DNA of 64,000 bases from the NCBI GenBank assembly GCA_014529385.2, contig CM043956.1, forward strand, positions 60,647,120 through 60,711,119, in the 5' to 3' direction. The DNA is from Adiantum capillus-veneris. Taxonomy: Eukaryota; Streptophyta; Polypodiopsida; Polypodiales; Pteridaceae. The notes under the pieces are model-generated. The model saw only the letters and a list, made by a program, of their open reading frames with translations. It was not told the origin of the DNA and did not search any database. Every line of letters starts with the position of its first letter. Position 1 is the stretch's first letter. A program made the translations under genes and the position numbers. This document shows, piece by piece, positions 19,296 through 32,100 of this stretch.

Positions 19296-21800
19296 GTAAG
19301 TTTGGTGGATCAGCTACATGTAAATGTTTTGATCTTAATTGTGGCTGTTTTTCTAAATTTTTATGCCAGTAGATTTCATGCTTTCTCATTTTCCAAAGGT
19401 TTTTTGAAGGCTGCGTTTGGAAAGGTTGCTCCTGGCTACCATCCTCTACCAGCAGAAAAGCCTCCAGTAATGGCAGGGCCAGCTGCCCACCTCCAAATGC
19501 CCAAGCTGCAAAGCTTTTTGATTGGAGCGGGTATAGTGGAACCTCCAGCAGCGATTTCTGTGCTACCGCCAGTAAGGAAGGAACGACATGCATTGAGGCC
19601 ACCTGTCAAACATGAATGGTCTTCCTCACGGCCTGGAGAGGAAAGAAAACCCCACATATTCCAGCATGAGTTGTTACAAACATTTTCGCTGAGTTTGTTC
19701 TGCAAGGTAAGCAGCATTCAAGTACACCCTATCCTTTTTAACTTGTAAGTTACAACTGATACCTGGAGGGCAATAAAGAAGTCACAGAGGTAGGGGGATA
19801 TCAAAATAGATGGAATGATTCTGACTGTGTGCTATAATGAATCACGCAGGATGCATCATTAACAGAATGATGTTGATACACGTCAGTACTTACATGGCTA
19901 GAACTTAGTAAAGTAGAGCATTGAAACAATATTTAATCTCCTAACAACGGTGAACAAAACAGCCCTTGTGGTAGGATTGCCGATCCTTGCATATTGTTAT
20001 CTAGCACTCCTCGAGGCAACAAAGTATTTGATATGACAGAGAATGTTTCTTTCTTGATTGTTGTTCTCAATCTCTACATTATCACTGCGAATTATTTGCC
20101 TGGGCATGGACTTAAGCGAGTAGGTCAACGAAGGCCACTGATATAGTAGGTTTATGAGAGTTCGCATATTCTACGAAAGTAGTTTGTTTCATATGTATTT
20201 CCCTACCTCTGCTATTTGCTACTATTGCACCATTTTCACACTACTTTATGACTTATCTGCTCAAAGGATTTGAAGTCCCATCCCTCTGCAGCGAGGGGCC
20301 AGGGATAATTAGTCCGCAATCTCTGTTTGTTACTTTACGTACTCAAAGCCACGCCATGGGAGAGTAAGGTTTTGTGATTTATTTTTAGACAATTTACAAA
20401 GACAAGTGTAATGAAGAGATTGCAATCGCTTTCTATTAGGCGTTAAACAGTGAGGTGTGACCTACAGGTTCAGAAGGACTCTCTATGAGGATTAAGATTT
20501 TGAACTGCTAGGCAGGAGAGCTACTGGACTTGAGAGACTCTCCATAAAAAGTGTTTTTAAACCATCTCTGTTTTAGGGAGGGAAGGGATTCAACGTACAG
20601 AAAATGGTTGTTTGCAAATATGCTTATACTTATGTTACAAATTCTGGATAGTCTCCTTGACCATAACCAAATTGGAGAGCTAAATTGTAATCTGTTTGAC
20701 CTGGACTCATCTAGGTATATGCTATAGCCATTTAAGTGGACTTGCAAATTTCGTGTGTGAATTTTGTGTCAAGTTTCTGAGTTGAAGTTATGCCACATCT
20801 TTAATTTTTAGTGGTGCATATACCCTTTCTAGTACACTTTTGATGTATGACATCTTCCTATTTAATGCTTTATCTAGTGCTTGACTTTGTCCCGGTCTGC
20901 ATCTTTGGAGCCATGCCAAAAATTGAGTGTGCGCGCACACGCAGACACACATTGCAAAGAAAATCTGCCCCAAGTGCACGTATATACTGCGAAGTTGGGT
21001 GATATTTATGGCGCGAGTAGTGCACAGCCCATTTTGTCTTCATTCGAATACATGGATCTTTTTGTAATGTCTCGGTAGTAATAGAAGCAAGCAAGCTTGC
21101 TGTAGGCAACTCATCAGGGAAAAAGGGGAAAGAATGCTAATTTATCAGTGAGTTATTAGAGTATTGGTTTTGTAAAATTTTGTGTTCACTTTGATGCAGA
21201 CACCTGTACAAAAAGTCATCACATATGCTGATTTAAGGGATGTCCTTATGAAGAGAATCGTGCTGTCAGCTTTGCAATTCCGTATAAACAATCGATACAA
21301 GGTATGATTCTGAATTATGAGCACTGCTTTTGCAAGTTCATTTTAATTCTGTGGTTTTACTTAGCATTATGTATGAATGCTGACTTGCTTTTAGTCTTCA
21401 GATGGCTCTACAAACACGTATAGTTAAGTCGCTTATCAGGTTGTTGTAATTTGGTTACAAACCTCTTCCTCTCTGTTTGTTTCTGATTTACCAAAGTACA
21501 CAGTATACATATAGGGGTCATGTATGGAGTGTTGTTTGCAAAGCATTTTCCCCCTAGCTTTGAAACCTTCTGTGTAATTGAGCTAAGCTTTTTGATTCAT
21601 ATGGTATGCATAGTTGCCTGCAAAGTCATTTGCAAGCCTCTGCAGTCATTTGCAAACGTTTGCGCAAACTTGGAGTTTGCCTGCATGTTGCAAACTGGGC
21701 TGCATTTTAGGCCAGCATTTCTTTGTTTGGAAATTTGAGCAATAAGCTAGGAACTTTAAAGGTTCCAGTTTTCCAGTGTTCTCATGTATTAACTTTCAGG

Positions 21801-21873
<73 letters not shown>

Positions 21874-23078
21874 TTAACGTCCTGTCGAGGCCAAGGCTGA
21901 CCTATAGGACAAATCACAGTACATCTTTGGTTACAGTGTCTTCCATCATAGCAAAATGAAAATAAAATAAAACTACCTTAGTAGCTCAGAGCTCCATGGT
22001 CATGAGCTTACCATTACAACATGTGTTACCCATGCTTTCTACATATAAAGAAAAGAAAGATGTGCAATCATGTTTCTTTAGTTTCCTGTGCTTGAGGTGA
22101 TTTGTTGACAAAGTCTCTAATGATGGCTCTTCCTCCTCTATAGACTGCCCACTTCCCCTTTTTCCTTGCTTCTCCTACTTTTTCTAGTTCAGTTGATCTG
22201 TCCTTTAGTTGGGTAGGTGTCAGCTCATCTGATATCCAAACGGATGTACCTTTTAATGACCTTGTCTGCTTCATGACTGCTATCTTTTCTTTCATATCAT
22301 AGTAGAAAATCTTTGCCTGTTTCCCTTTGACTTCCACATGCATTGGCTCTCCCAAATCGATGAAGGGGAGCACCCGAGACAATCGTTTAGTCAGTGTATC
22401 TGTCTCTACAGTGTATTCAGATTCATCTTGTTCATCTTCATGCCTTTGCGTGTCCCACCCATCGGGAAGACCTCCAATTTGAATATGTCTTTCTATGCTC
22501 TGTACTCTCTCTTTTTCTTTAATAATAGACAAAACTTCATCAGAAAAGCTTTGTGGAGTTACCTTAGCTGTAGATTGGTCTTCTTCATCCTTTGGTGGGA
22601 GTTCTTCCATTGCTGTTTGCTTTGTTGTCAATTCTTGTACTTTTGTTTGAAGGTCTGCTATGTGTTCCTCTTTCTTCTGTAGCTCTTGTTTGACAAGACT
22701 GAGTTCATTCTGAAGTTTCTTCATTTCTTGTAGCAGGTAAGATTCCCATCCTGTTGGTTTTATAATTGGTGGAGGGATGCGATCTGGTTGTGTCAGGATG
22801 TCAGCAAAAGTCTTCTTCTGCTTCCCTGTCATGGTGTGGGTGTGTATGTAGAAAAGGGGGGGGGGGGGGGGGGGGGGGGGGGTGTTAGAGAGCTACCCGC
22901 CAAAGGGGGGATCCCCCCCTCAACCCCCTTGGGGGGCTACTCCCTTACCTCAAGGCGCTAAAAAGGTTTGCGGTAGCGAGCATGTCGGGTGCAAAGCAGG
23001 AGCGCAAGGGCAGCGAGAGAGAGAGAGAGAGGGTGAGCAGGTGGCGGGAGGGAGCAGAGCGCGCGAGCAGGTCGGGTG

Positions 23079-23143
<65 letters not shown>

Positions 23144-26100
23144 GGGGTGAATTAAGGCAAAGGGAAACAAGTACAATTGCCTGCACTTCTTGTCTCTCCA
23201 AATGTTAAAGATAAAGGGAAAGAACAGGTTTTATCCTCTCAAGCTTGGATAGTGCCCAAGAAAACCGTTAAAGCCCATATTCCGGCATCTTCTTGCAACT
23301 ATGTGCCCCCTTTGAAGAATGTTGCTCAGAAAAAACTCCCTTGTAACAACAACACTTCTTTGGTTGAAGCCTGGGACAAGGGTGTTCGCTTCTACAAGGA
23401 AGCTGTTACAAGAGAAGTCTCATCATTGCAAGGTGTCCTTATTTTCTGTCCTCCTAGTCCAGGATGTGCCAATGGGCACTAGTACCTAAGTCTCTTTTTT
23501 CTAGTTTCCTCGCCCACTGTATATACCATATAGCATGCATAGTTCTTTAAATCGCATCTCCTATAACATGTGTGGGTTATGCAATCACGACAAGTGGCAA
23601 CTCACCTGACACTATGTACATACATGTAATGCGGACATAGTGGTTCTTCAAGAGCATAACCGACATCAATTTGCCGGGCAAACTTCTTACTATGGGGGAC
23701 TATTGGATAGCTTATGCAGGATGATCAACTGGCTACTCTAGAGTGCTAATGCTTGTTCGACATGAGCTCTTCCCGACCTTGGTCTTTAATGACCCGACTG
23801 AGTGATGGATGGTGATCCAGTGTATTGTTAATGGGGAAGTCTTTGAATTTGGCGGATTATCGTAGCATCTGCTGATAGGGCATGATTGTGGAGTGTTGTC
23901 TCCTCATATTGTTGGCGTTCCATTGCATTTCTTTGTGGGGATTTTAATAATGCACCAAATGTTGCGGATAATATTACTTGGCACTCTGATATGCTTCATA
24001 TGGAACGACAATCATGGGATCAATTTATGTTGACTTGTAATGGATTGGATTTATACGGTGATTCATGATTCACATTTCAACATAATGCTCGATCGATGTA
24101 TCGTGCTTGAATGGATCGCTGGTATCTTTTTCACATGCAGCAGTATGACGATTTTGTATGTGCTATGAGGATTGATTATGCTATGTGTCTCTCGGATCAT
24201 TTTCTCATATGCTTGAAACTCCATTTTGGCTCCTTTTCTGTCAATGTCTCCCTACCCAGGAAGAGATTTTTGCATGTCAATAATGCTGATCTCAAGCATG
24301 AACTTTTTGGCACCATGATTGTCGACATTATCCCGCCTTTGACCTCTCAGATGCATGTTGATATGGACATAGCTTGGTTTCGCTTTGTTATGCGTGTTTA
24401 ATGTGTTATCCAAGATTGAGAGGCATTCTTTGTTACAATTGAGAGAACAAGTTAAACAAGCAGAGGATGCTTGTAGCAGATTAATGCACTTGGCTAACAA
24501 TTCCTCTCTTACTGAGACTCAAATGATTGAATTGCTCTCGCACGCACTTTATTACGGCATAACAATGAGAGGAAACTGGCCAAATGGAAGACTCAAGCTC
24601 GTCAACACGCTTTCACAAATAAAGGATGTGTCTCTAAACAATTCTTTGAGCAATTACATCATTCTAGGCAGTCTCAAGCTATATGGAGAGTTAAATTATC
24701 GTCAGGGGAGTGGACCTCCTCCTTATGATAGCTCGACGCTCGCTCATGCCCTACACTCTTATTATGGCAAGATATTTGAGGCTCCTTCTGCCATGCAAGA
24801 AGCTCGCCAGGCGTGTCGCTGTTTTTGTCACATGTTACTCCCATTCTTTCGATGCAGCAAGCTCAAGACTTGGAAGTTGTTTTCATTGAAACGGAATTGT
24901 ATGCCAACTTGCTTGATTTGGGCCAGTGGAAAGCTCCCGGTTGGGATGGTCTTACTGTGGAACTTTTCTTGTCTTTTTGGGATTATCTAAAGCTGCCACT
25001 GATGACCATGATGAATACGGCCTAGGAGCAGCAGGAATTGCCCTCCTCTTGGAAAAAAGGCTTGCTCAAGTTGATACCCAAGCATGCATTATGTGAAGAA
25101 TTTTCTCATTGGCGGCTTATTACGCTCATGCCTGTAGTATATAAATTGATGGCTGAAATGCTTGTTAACTGATTCAAGTGCTTTCTGCATGAAGGCTTAC
25201 ATCAATCTCAATACAGTTTCATTCCACGACTTCAACTTACTAATAACCTCGCCAATGTTGTCATTGGAATGGAATATGCAAAATACACTCGACATGATGT
25301 CTTGGTTATGCAAGTTGACATTGAAAAGGCATTTGATACGGTTCTTTGGGATTACATTGCGGATACCATGCAACACTTGGGGTTTGGGCCTAGGCTATTC
25401 CGTGTCTTATTTTTCTTGTATGCACACATCACTTTTAGAGGTTTGTTGGATGGATCTCTCACAGAATCTTGGCCTTTGGGACGTTCAGTAGGGCAAGGAT
25501 GTCCTCTCAATGCTTTGCTTTATGCAATTGCTACACACCTCTTGCTTAAGTATTTGGATTTCTTAATCTCCCCTGGTAGATTGCATAGCCTAACATTACC
25601 ATCTGGAAAGCATTTTATTTGTCAAGCCTATGCAGATGATTATTTATTTATGCCTTGCAATTGCTATGAGAATGTACTACAAATTATGCATACTCTTTAC
25701 TTGTTTGGATTGGCGACAGGCCTTAAAGTTAATTTTCGTAAATCCAAGCTATTACCTTTGAAAGAGTGTGATTGGCATCAGATATTATGGCCAGGGGACA
25801 TTGTTCCTTAGCATACCGTAGTTCGCCATTTGGGTTATCGGCTGGCTTGGGATGTATCAGTTGCGGAAAAACTGGACTAGGTACTCCAACGTTTGCATTC
25901 CAAGTTAAATTATTGGAAATTGTTCACTTGGCCATTACATGTATGTCTCACGATTGTTCAGTGCATTCTTGTGGCTTATGTGCAGTTTTATTTACTTCTG
26001 CTATCCTCATCTCAGTTGCGCTTGCAGTCCCTTATGTCTAGTATTTTGGAGCATTTCTGGCGGACCTCGTCGAGCATGAAGGGTCTTCGGCTTTTATCTA

Positions 26101-29100
26101 TGGACAAGTTGTGTTCTCCCAAGTGGCTTGGAGGGTTGAATATTTTGGACTTGTGACGTCATGTTCTACCCCGAAAAGCTATGCTATTGTCAGTCTTGGT
26201 GGAGCAGCAACAACCTTGGACACTCATGGTATCACATTTGTGTGTGCATATTGTTACTAGTCACTGGCAGCCCACATATGGGGACGTTAGTTTTGGGAAG
26301 CTTGAAGGACACATTCGAGGATGTCCCTTTACTTCTTCTCTCATTGTTGATTGGAAGGCTGGTAGACAATCTCCTCTGGGTAATTCCCTTCGATTGGAGA
26401 GTATGCATTGGAGCAAGGCATTCTCTTCAACTTTGGTTCAACGGTCTTCTCGCCAAGCGTATTTTCTTTCCCAAAAAGGAACGTGTTAGGTGTATGAGGT
26501 GGTGAATGGACGGGTCATGTTTTTTCGTTCAGTGATGAGGCGTCCCGTTTTCGGTTGGGTCTTCACTATTCTCCTCTTTGACGGGAGATTCAAAGGATGC
26601 TCGTTGATCACTCACCTGACACCCATTCCTTCGTTGAATGTGGACTCCCGTCTTTCTGATTGGAATCTTGCTACGACCAGACTGGAATGCATTTCAGCTG
26701 GCAATGTTTATGCCCTCCTGCAACAATCGGACGTCTGGATTGTGCGTCATGGTAATCAACTGTGGTCACTCTCCAAGTCATCCTTGTGGTGGCAATGAAC
26801 ACTATCTAGCATTTGGCAGAGTCATCTACCTGTAAAGGAACGTATTTTCTTGTGGTGATGCTTAGTGGGAGCTCTATCTGCTGGCATCTTATTGCATGCA
26901 CGGCATATTCCGTCTTCTCACTGCCTGAGGTGCCAGGAAGCTGAGGAGACTGTGCAACACTTAATGTGGGGTTGTCATTGCAGATCCTTCATTCGACAAG
27001 TGTTGGCTGCTCTTCGGCTGCGTGATCCTTCCGGCATTTTAATCGCTACTTGTGTCTTCTGCTCCCTTGGATAGATTGTCATCTAGGGTACCACTGGACC
27101 CTGAATGGTTTGTCTCCACATTTTCACTAAGATTTAACTCAGATTCTTCGTCCTCAGAGTCAATTTCAATTGATGATTCTGACGCCAAATCGTGTGGGCT
27201 ATAGTCTTGTGAGGTGCTATTGGTTCCAATGCCAGTCAAACCTTCATCTTGTAGGTCATCAGAAGCTATATGCATTGCTTCTAGCATATTTAAGGGTATG
27301 AGTGGTGGCATTTCATTCCCCTCAGGTGTTACCCAGGTCTTTCCCCCTAACTGCTAAAACCCTACTTCTGGAAACCCTAACCCTAAAACTACAGAAACCC
27401 TAATCCTAACCCTAAGGGCAGTAGGGAGATTTTCGAAAATTGCGCTGGCTGATGACGTGGCAAGCTGTACAGATTTCCGTGATTTACGTTGGCAGCTTTT
27501 TGGCTTTGCTTTTGGACTAGATGCTTTTAAGTTTGAAGGCTTTTCACTGTAATTGCTTTTTAGGCCAAGGGCCTTTAAATATGAGGTTAGGGCTCATTCT
27601 TTGGCATGCTTCTTGGCGAAGGTGCATAGTTTGGAGTACCGGCTTGTACTATGTTGATGCAATATAAAGAAATACCGAAAGGGGCGCCAAGGTTTGGGGC
27701 CAATACTCTCTGCGGTGGAATTCTGCCACTCCATGTTGCGAGTCGTCTCTCTCTCTTTCAGTTCAGTTGTTATTGAAGTGCTAAAACCGTGTTCAGTTTG
27801 TTCTTTTCTATTGGCACGTGGTGCCCGTCTTGTGACAGTTTCCCTATTTCGAACTCTCGCTTGGTCAAGAGCTGCATTTTGCACATGATGCTGGGGACAT
27901 CACTCTTGATGCCTACATGATTTACTATGACTGTTTCTAGGCTTCGGAGCTTCATGGTGCTCCACTTTTTGTATCTCTTATTATTCGTGGGTTTTCCTCG
28001 CTCTGAGGTTTCCCACTTTTAAATTCCATCAACAAGATTTACAAAAAAAAAGTGTGTGTGTGTGTGTGAAGTTTTAAGTTCCCAACTGCGAAACTCAGCT
28101 CTCATTTCTGAAGACAACTACCATGAATGCAGACAGGACATAAATCCCAATTACGATGGTTTATGATTTTAGGTGTGCAGGGATAGTCAGCCCACATTTT
28201 GCATGATAAGAAGAGTGCATTGGATGAGAACAAGTATAACTTGATACCCTCTCTTTAGAGTACGTTCAAAGCATGAATGACCTCTATACAAACTCGCACC
28301 TACTCTTGGGTACTCACGACGTGAGTAGGGATGTCATAGCTGTTGTCCAGGCTATGCATGATAAAGGTGGTATCTTATTCTTCTCTATTTGGACAAGCAG
28401 AGAAGTTGAGGTTGCAAATTGTGAAGTTTTGAACTTTGTACTTCTTTGGTTATATTTAGCCTCTTCTAGGTAGGTTCGTAGTAGTATTTAGCTTACATTA
28501 GGATTCAAGAATTGTTCCTTTAAAAGTTTCGTATGGAGTTTGATTTCTAGGATTAAGTCCATGAGATGTCTTATCCTTGTTAGTTTAAAGTTGAGTTCTT
28601 CGTTTCAATTTTTACTCAAGGAAATTGCTTCAATTTATGCTATTTCTATAAGCTTTTTTAAGTGAATAATGGTTTTGTTTAGTAGCAAATAAAGTGATTT
28701 ATGATTATTATTATTATTATTTTTTGTTTCTTGTGCCCCTTGCTTTGTATTTTTCTGAGTGAACGTATATATACCATGAATGCAAGTTCGCCCACCCTCT
28801 ATGGATTCTTTTCCAAATGCAAGATTCTTGAATGCGAATGCACAATGCAATGTATGTTTGCAAGAGCATGAGTGCCCTGTAATTACCGAAGCTCAATTAA
28901 TTTGATGTTGTAAGTGATGCTTTTGATGGTCCAAGACTCGTGTCTGTGAGAGTCCGTCTGTGAGAGTCCACCTGTGTATGACCAAGTGAAGGGAGTCAAA
29001 GTGCAAAGTTCCCCCTTGGAGGCTTGTATGTCTGTGGCTTTTCTTACATAAGCAGTTGTATGAATTTTGTAACTATGCAGCTAGTGAAGAAGGGCATCCT

Positions 29101-32100
29101 TTGTGACTAGGCCTGCCATCAAGATTGTGGATGTCTTCCTTACAGGGAGAGACTGCTTCAGAGCTCAGTTTTGAGACATCAAATCAGAGCAGAGATTTGC
29201 TGCCTTTATAGCTGAAATGAGGGCAGGACCTCTGGTGTGGATGAGGGTCTTGATTTACAAAGAGATTACTAATTCGCTTCCCACAGTTTTGGCCACATCT
29301 TTCAGAGAGCCTTGGAGTTTTTGTAAGGAACCGTCTGATAGTGGCCAACCCCTACTGTCAAAATTATCCTTCATCGCTCTTATCACAAACGTTTCATGGT
29401 GGAGGCACTTGGCAGAGGGTTTTCTGGACTGTGCGACCAGGACAATGCTTTGTTTGTGGCAGAGCAAGATGCTTAGTGGCCAGATGCACTTCTCAGGACA
29501 GTACTTTGGGAGCATGACAGTGGGCAAGTCCTATTTAGAAATGGGAGGCTCCACGGGAGTCTTCTGTATTTGATAACAAGAAGACAAAGATTAGATGCTG
29601 GAAAGCTAGAAGAAGAATAGAAGATGTAGGCGATGGGGCAGATAGAGGCACCTTGGATTACGCAGGTTTATAGAGGCAGGGATTCTATTTCAGCTTCTTT
29701 AGATGCTCCTATTCTTCAGCTCCAGTACCTCCTTTATTGCCTATAGAGCATGATGGATATTCCTCTTGCTGTGGTGATGAATGAGTATGAGGAGACTATT
29801 CCACCTCTTGTATCAGATAATGTCTACATGTTAGAAATCTGAGAGGTTGAAAACAATCAACTAATTTGGGTTCCACTTTTTTTGAGAAAAATGAATGCAC
29901 AATTGTGGCATCCCAAAACAAATCCTATGTCATCCAAAACAAAAAATGGAACTAACATAATGGCAAGAAGATAATATTGAAATTGAAGCTAAGGACTCTA
30001 ACTGGAAAGGGTGATGGACTGGAGTATACAATAGCTGGGAGGGAGAGAGTGTCACGAGAGGGACAGGAGGTATCATCAGGATGTAGGAGGTCAGGGGAGA
30101 AAAGGAGAAGAAGGTGTTAAAGGAAAACAGAGATGCCTCGTGTTAGACAAGTTTACAGATGCAGGGATCCACCACAGCATCCACCTCCATAGGCTTCATC
30201 TTCGTCAGCAGAGATACCGCCTCCTCCTCCTGAAACCATTAGGGGGTTCCTTGGGATTCTATTGGGCCTTCATGCATTTCACACAGAGATGATGTTCCTC
30301 TTGTTGTGTGTACGACACAGTATGAGGAGAATTTTTCCCTCTTGAGCCCGCATTCATATGATGTAATGGCTAGCAGATACATGGTCTGATATGAAAGATG
30401 TTGGGTTTGATGTGGTACTTGCTTGGATTTGCTGTAAGCAAACTCTAATAGGGGGCAAGTACTCCTCCCAATCAGTTTGTTTCCTGCTTGCATATGCTCC
30501 ATTTGATCTGACTACAGGTTTTCTGGGAGGAAGATTGAAACACTAGTTGGTCCTATCGATCGAATAGCCTCAATAATCTTTATGTCAATAGTGAACTATT
30601 TAATTGGTTTGCCTTCAAATTGACAGATATCATGCAAATTGGAGACATATGCTTTAAATTTGTTAATTGACATTTCAGTATGATTTACAAAATGTGTTCT
30701 GGTTAAATAAACTCTTTCTTTTAGTGGTTCGGTTTAATCGATTGGCATGACTTTTTACATGCACGAAGAACACCAATTTTCTTGTGGACTATCTTGGCAT
30801 ATCCTAGTGCAATTGATGTGGATGCTTGTATTACAGCAAACAAATCCTCACTTATGCCTCTAGGGTCTTTCCTTAAAGAGAGAATTCATGTCTTTAGGTT
30901 GTTTTCATTTGAAATTCTCTCCCCCGATTTTGTGTGTTTTTGTGCTTGTTAATTGTCAGCTTAAGTATCTTTGAAACGGTGTCAAACTGAAAGGAGTCTA
31001 TGTGACAGAAAGCAGATCCGCCATTCATTGGAATTGAGCTTGATCACAGTGACTCAGGAAGGGAAGGCTGTTCTGTAAGCACATTAACTATTTCGGCAGA
31101 GCCCAAGGACTGGAGAGGAGCAGTCAGTGTGGCAGTGCAGGAGGTAGTTTCATATATGTGACTCTAGCTTCGAAATGAAATCTATTCCCTTCTGATCCTT
31201 GTTATCTTTGCCAGGTTCGGCGCCTGAAAGAGTTTGGTGTCACAAAGGGTGAACTGACAAGGTATATGACAGCACTACTTAAGGACAGTGAACATCTTGC
31301 AGCCATGGTGGACAGTGTTGCTTCAGTGGACAACCTGAATTTTATAATGGAAAATGATGCTTTGGGACACACTGTAATGGATCAACGTCAAGGCCATGAA
31401 TGCTTGATGAGTGTTGCACAAACTGTCAGGCTTGAAGATGTAAGATCATCTGTTTGTTTTTGTTAATCTTATTCTCTGTTTTTTATATAAACACAGCCCT
31501 TATCCTTTGAGGGGGCCTCTATGTGACGTGCTCTAACAGCTTGAAAGAAGAGCAGGGTCACTCACACTAACATAGACTTTTGAAACTGGGTGATCCATAC
31601 TAGCATTGGTAGAGTCAGTTTTTAAAACACCTAGGGACAGGGTTAGCATTAACCACTAGGCTCGGGCCATATTCGCCCACCACTGGCCACTCAAGGATGT
31701 CCGTGGCATACAACAGGTTTGGCTTGCTTTGGTCATAGCTGGAGAGTTTCCCAAGTTTTGGGATTTTTCTGGGTGGCAGCTTCCCTACATTATTTTTATA
31801 TTAATAGTGTCTGTTTTATGTTTGCGAGGGGGTTGGGGCTGCCTGATCACCACTGATGTCAATGCATATCGTACATACACGAATAACATATAACATGTAT
31901 CATGTGATTTGCCACTGTTGGGTGCACGGCAGGGTGCATCGTCAGAGAAAAAAGTTCGGCTTGGGTTACCAAAAGTTACAACCATCATATGGATCATACA
32001 ATCGTTTGGAACAATAGTAAATATAGGTACACTAAAACTTTAGAAGAGGTGCAATGTATGCCTCGGGTGCAATAGTGGGAGTAAGTCTTATTGAACAGGA

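Larger units (their letters stand above)
21871..22856 (-). mobile_element. LINE-H: ORF1-only half-LINE
   Basis: On the minus strand: ORF1 (22832-22068), about 190 bp of 3' UTR, a two-stem 3' hairpin and a (CT)n tail. There is no endonuclease or RT sequence between ORF1 and the 3' end. The 5' side meets a G run (plus strand) at 22857. The structure parallels mammalian HAL1 half-LINEs: a non-autonomous element that supplies ORF1p and would need ORF2p from elsewhere. Confidence 0.8.
23150..27076 (+). mobile_element. LINE-I, decayed plus-strand LINE (another family)
   Basis: Order: ORF1 C terminus (23177-23480), endonuclease (23550-24110), linker (24110-24880), RT (24885-25811), C-terminal region and zinc motif (26040-27074). 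Many stops and frameshifts. The protein differs strongly from families I and II and resembles plant L1-type ORF2. No clear poly(A) tail is left. Confidence 0.85.

Noticed and set aside
19119-19748. Single 209-codon exon instead of two SPP exons
   Set aside because: The middle 38 codons (19296-19409) do not resemble SPP and are bounded by GTAAGT and TTGAAG; an in-frame short intron explains them better.
20920-20950. GTGTGCGCGCACACG as a regulatory element
   Set aside because: Simple alternating sequence in an intron with no supporting context.
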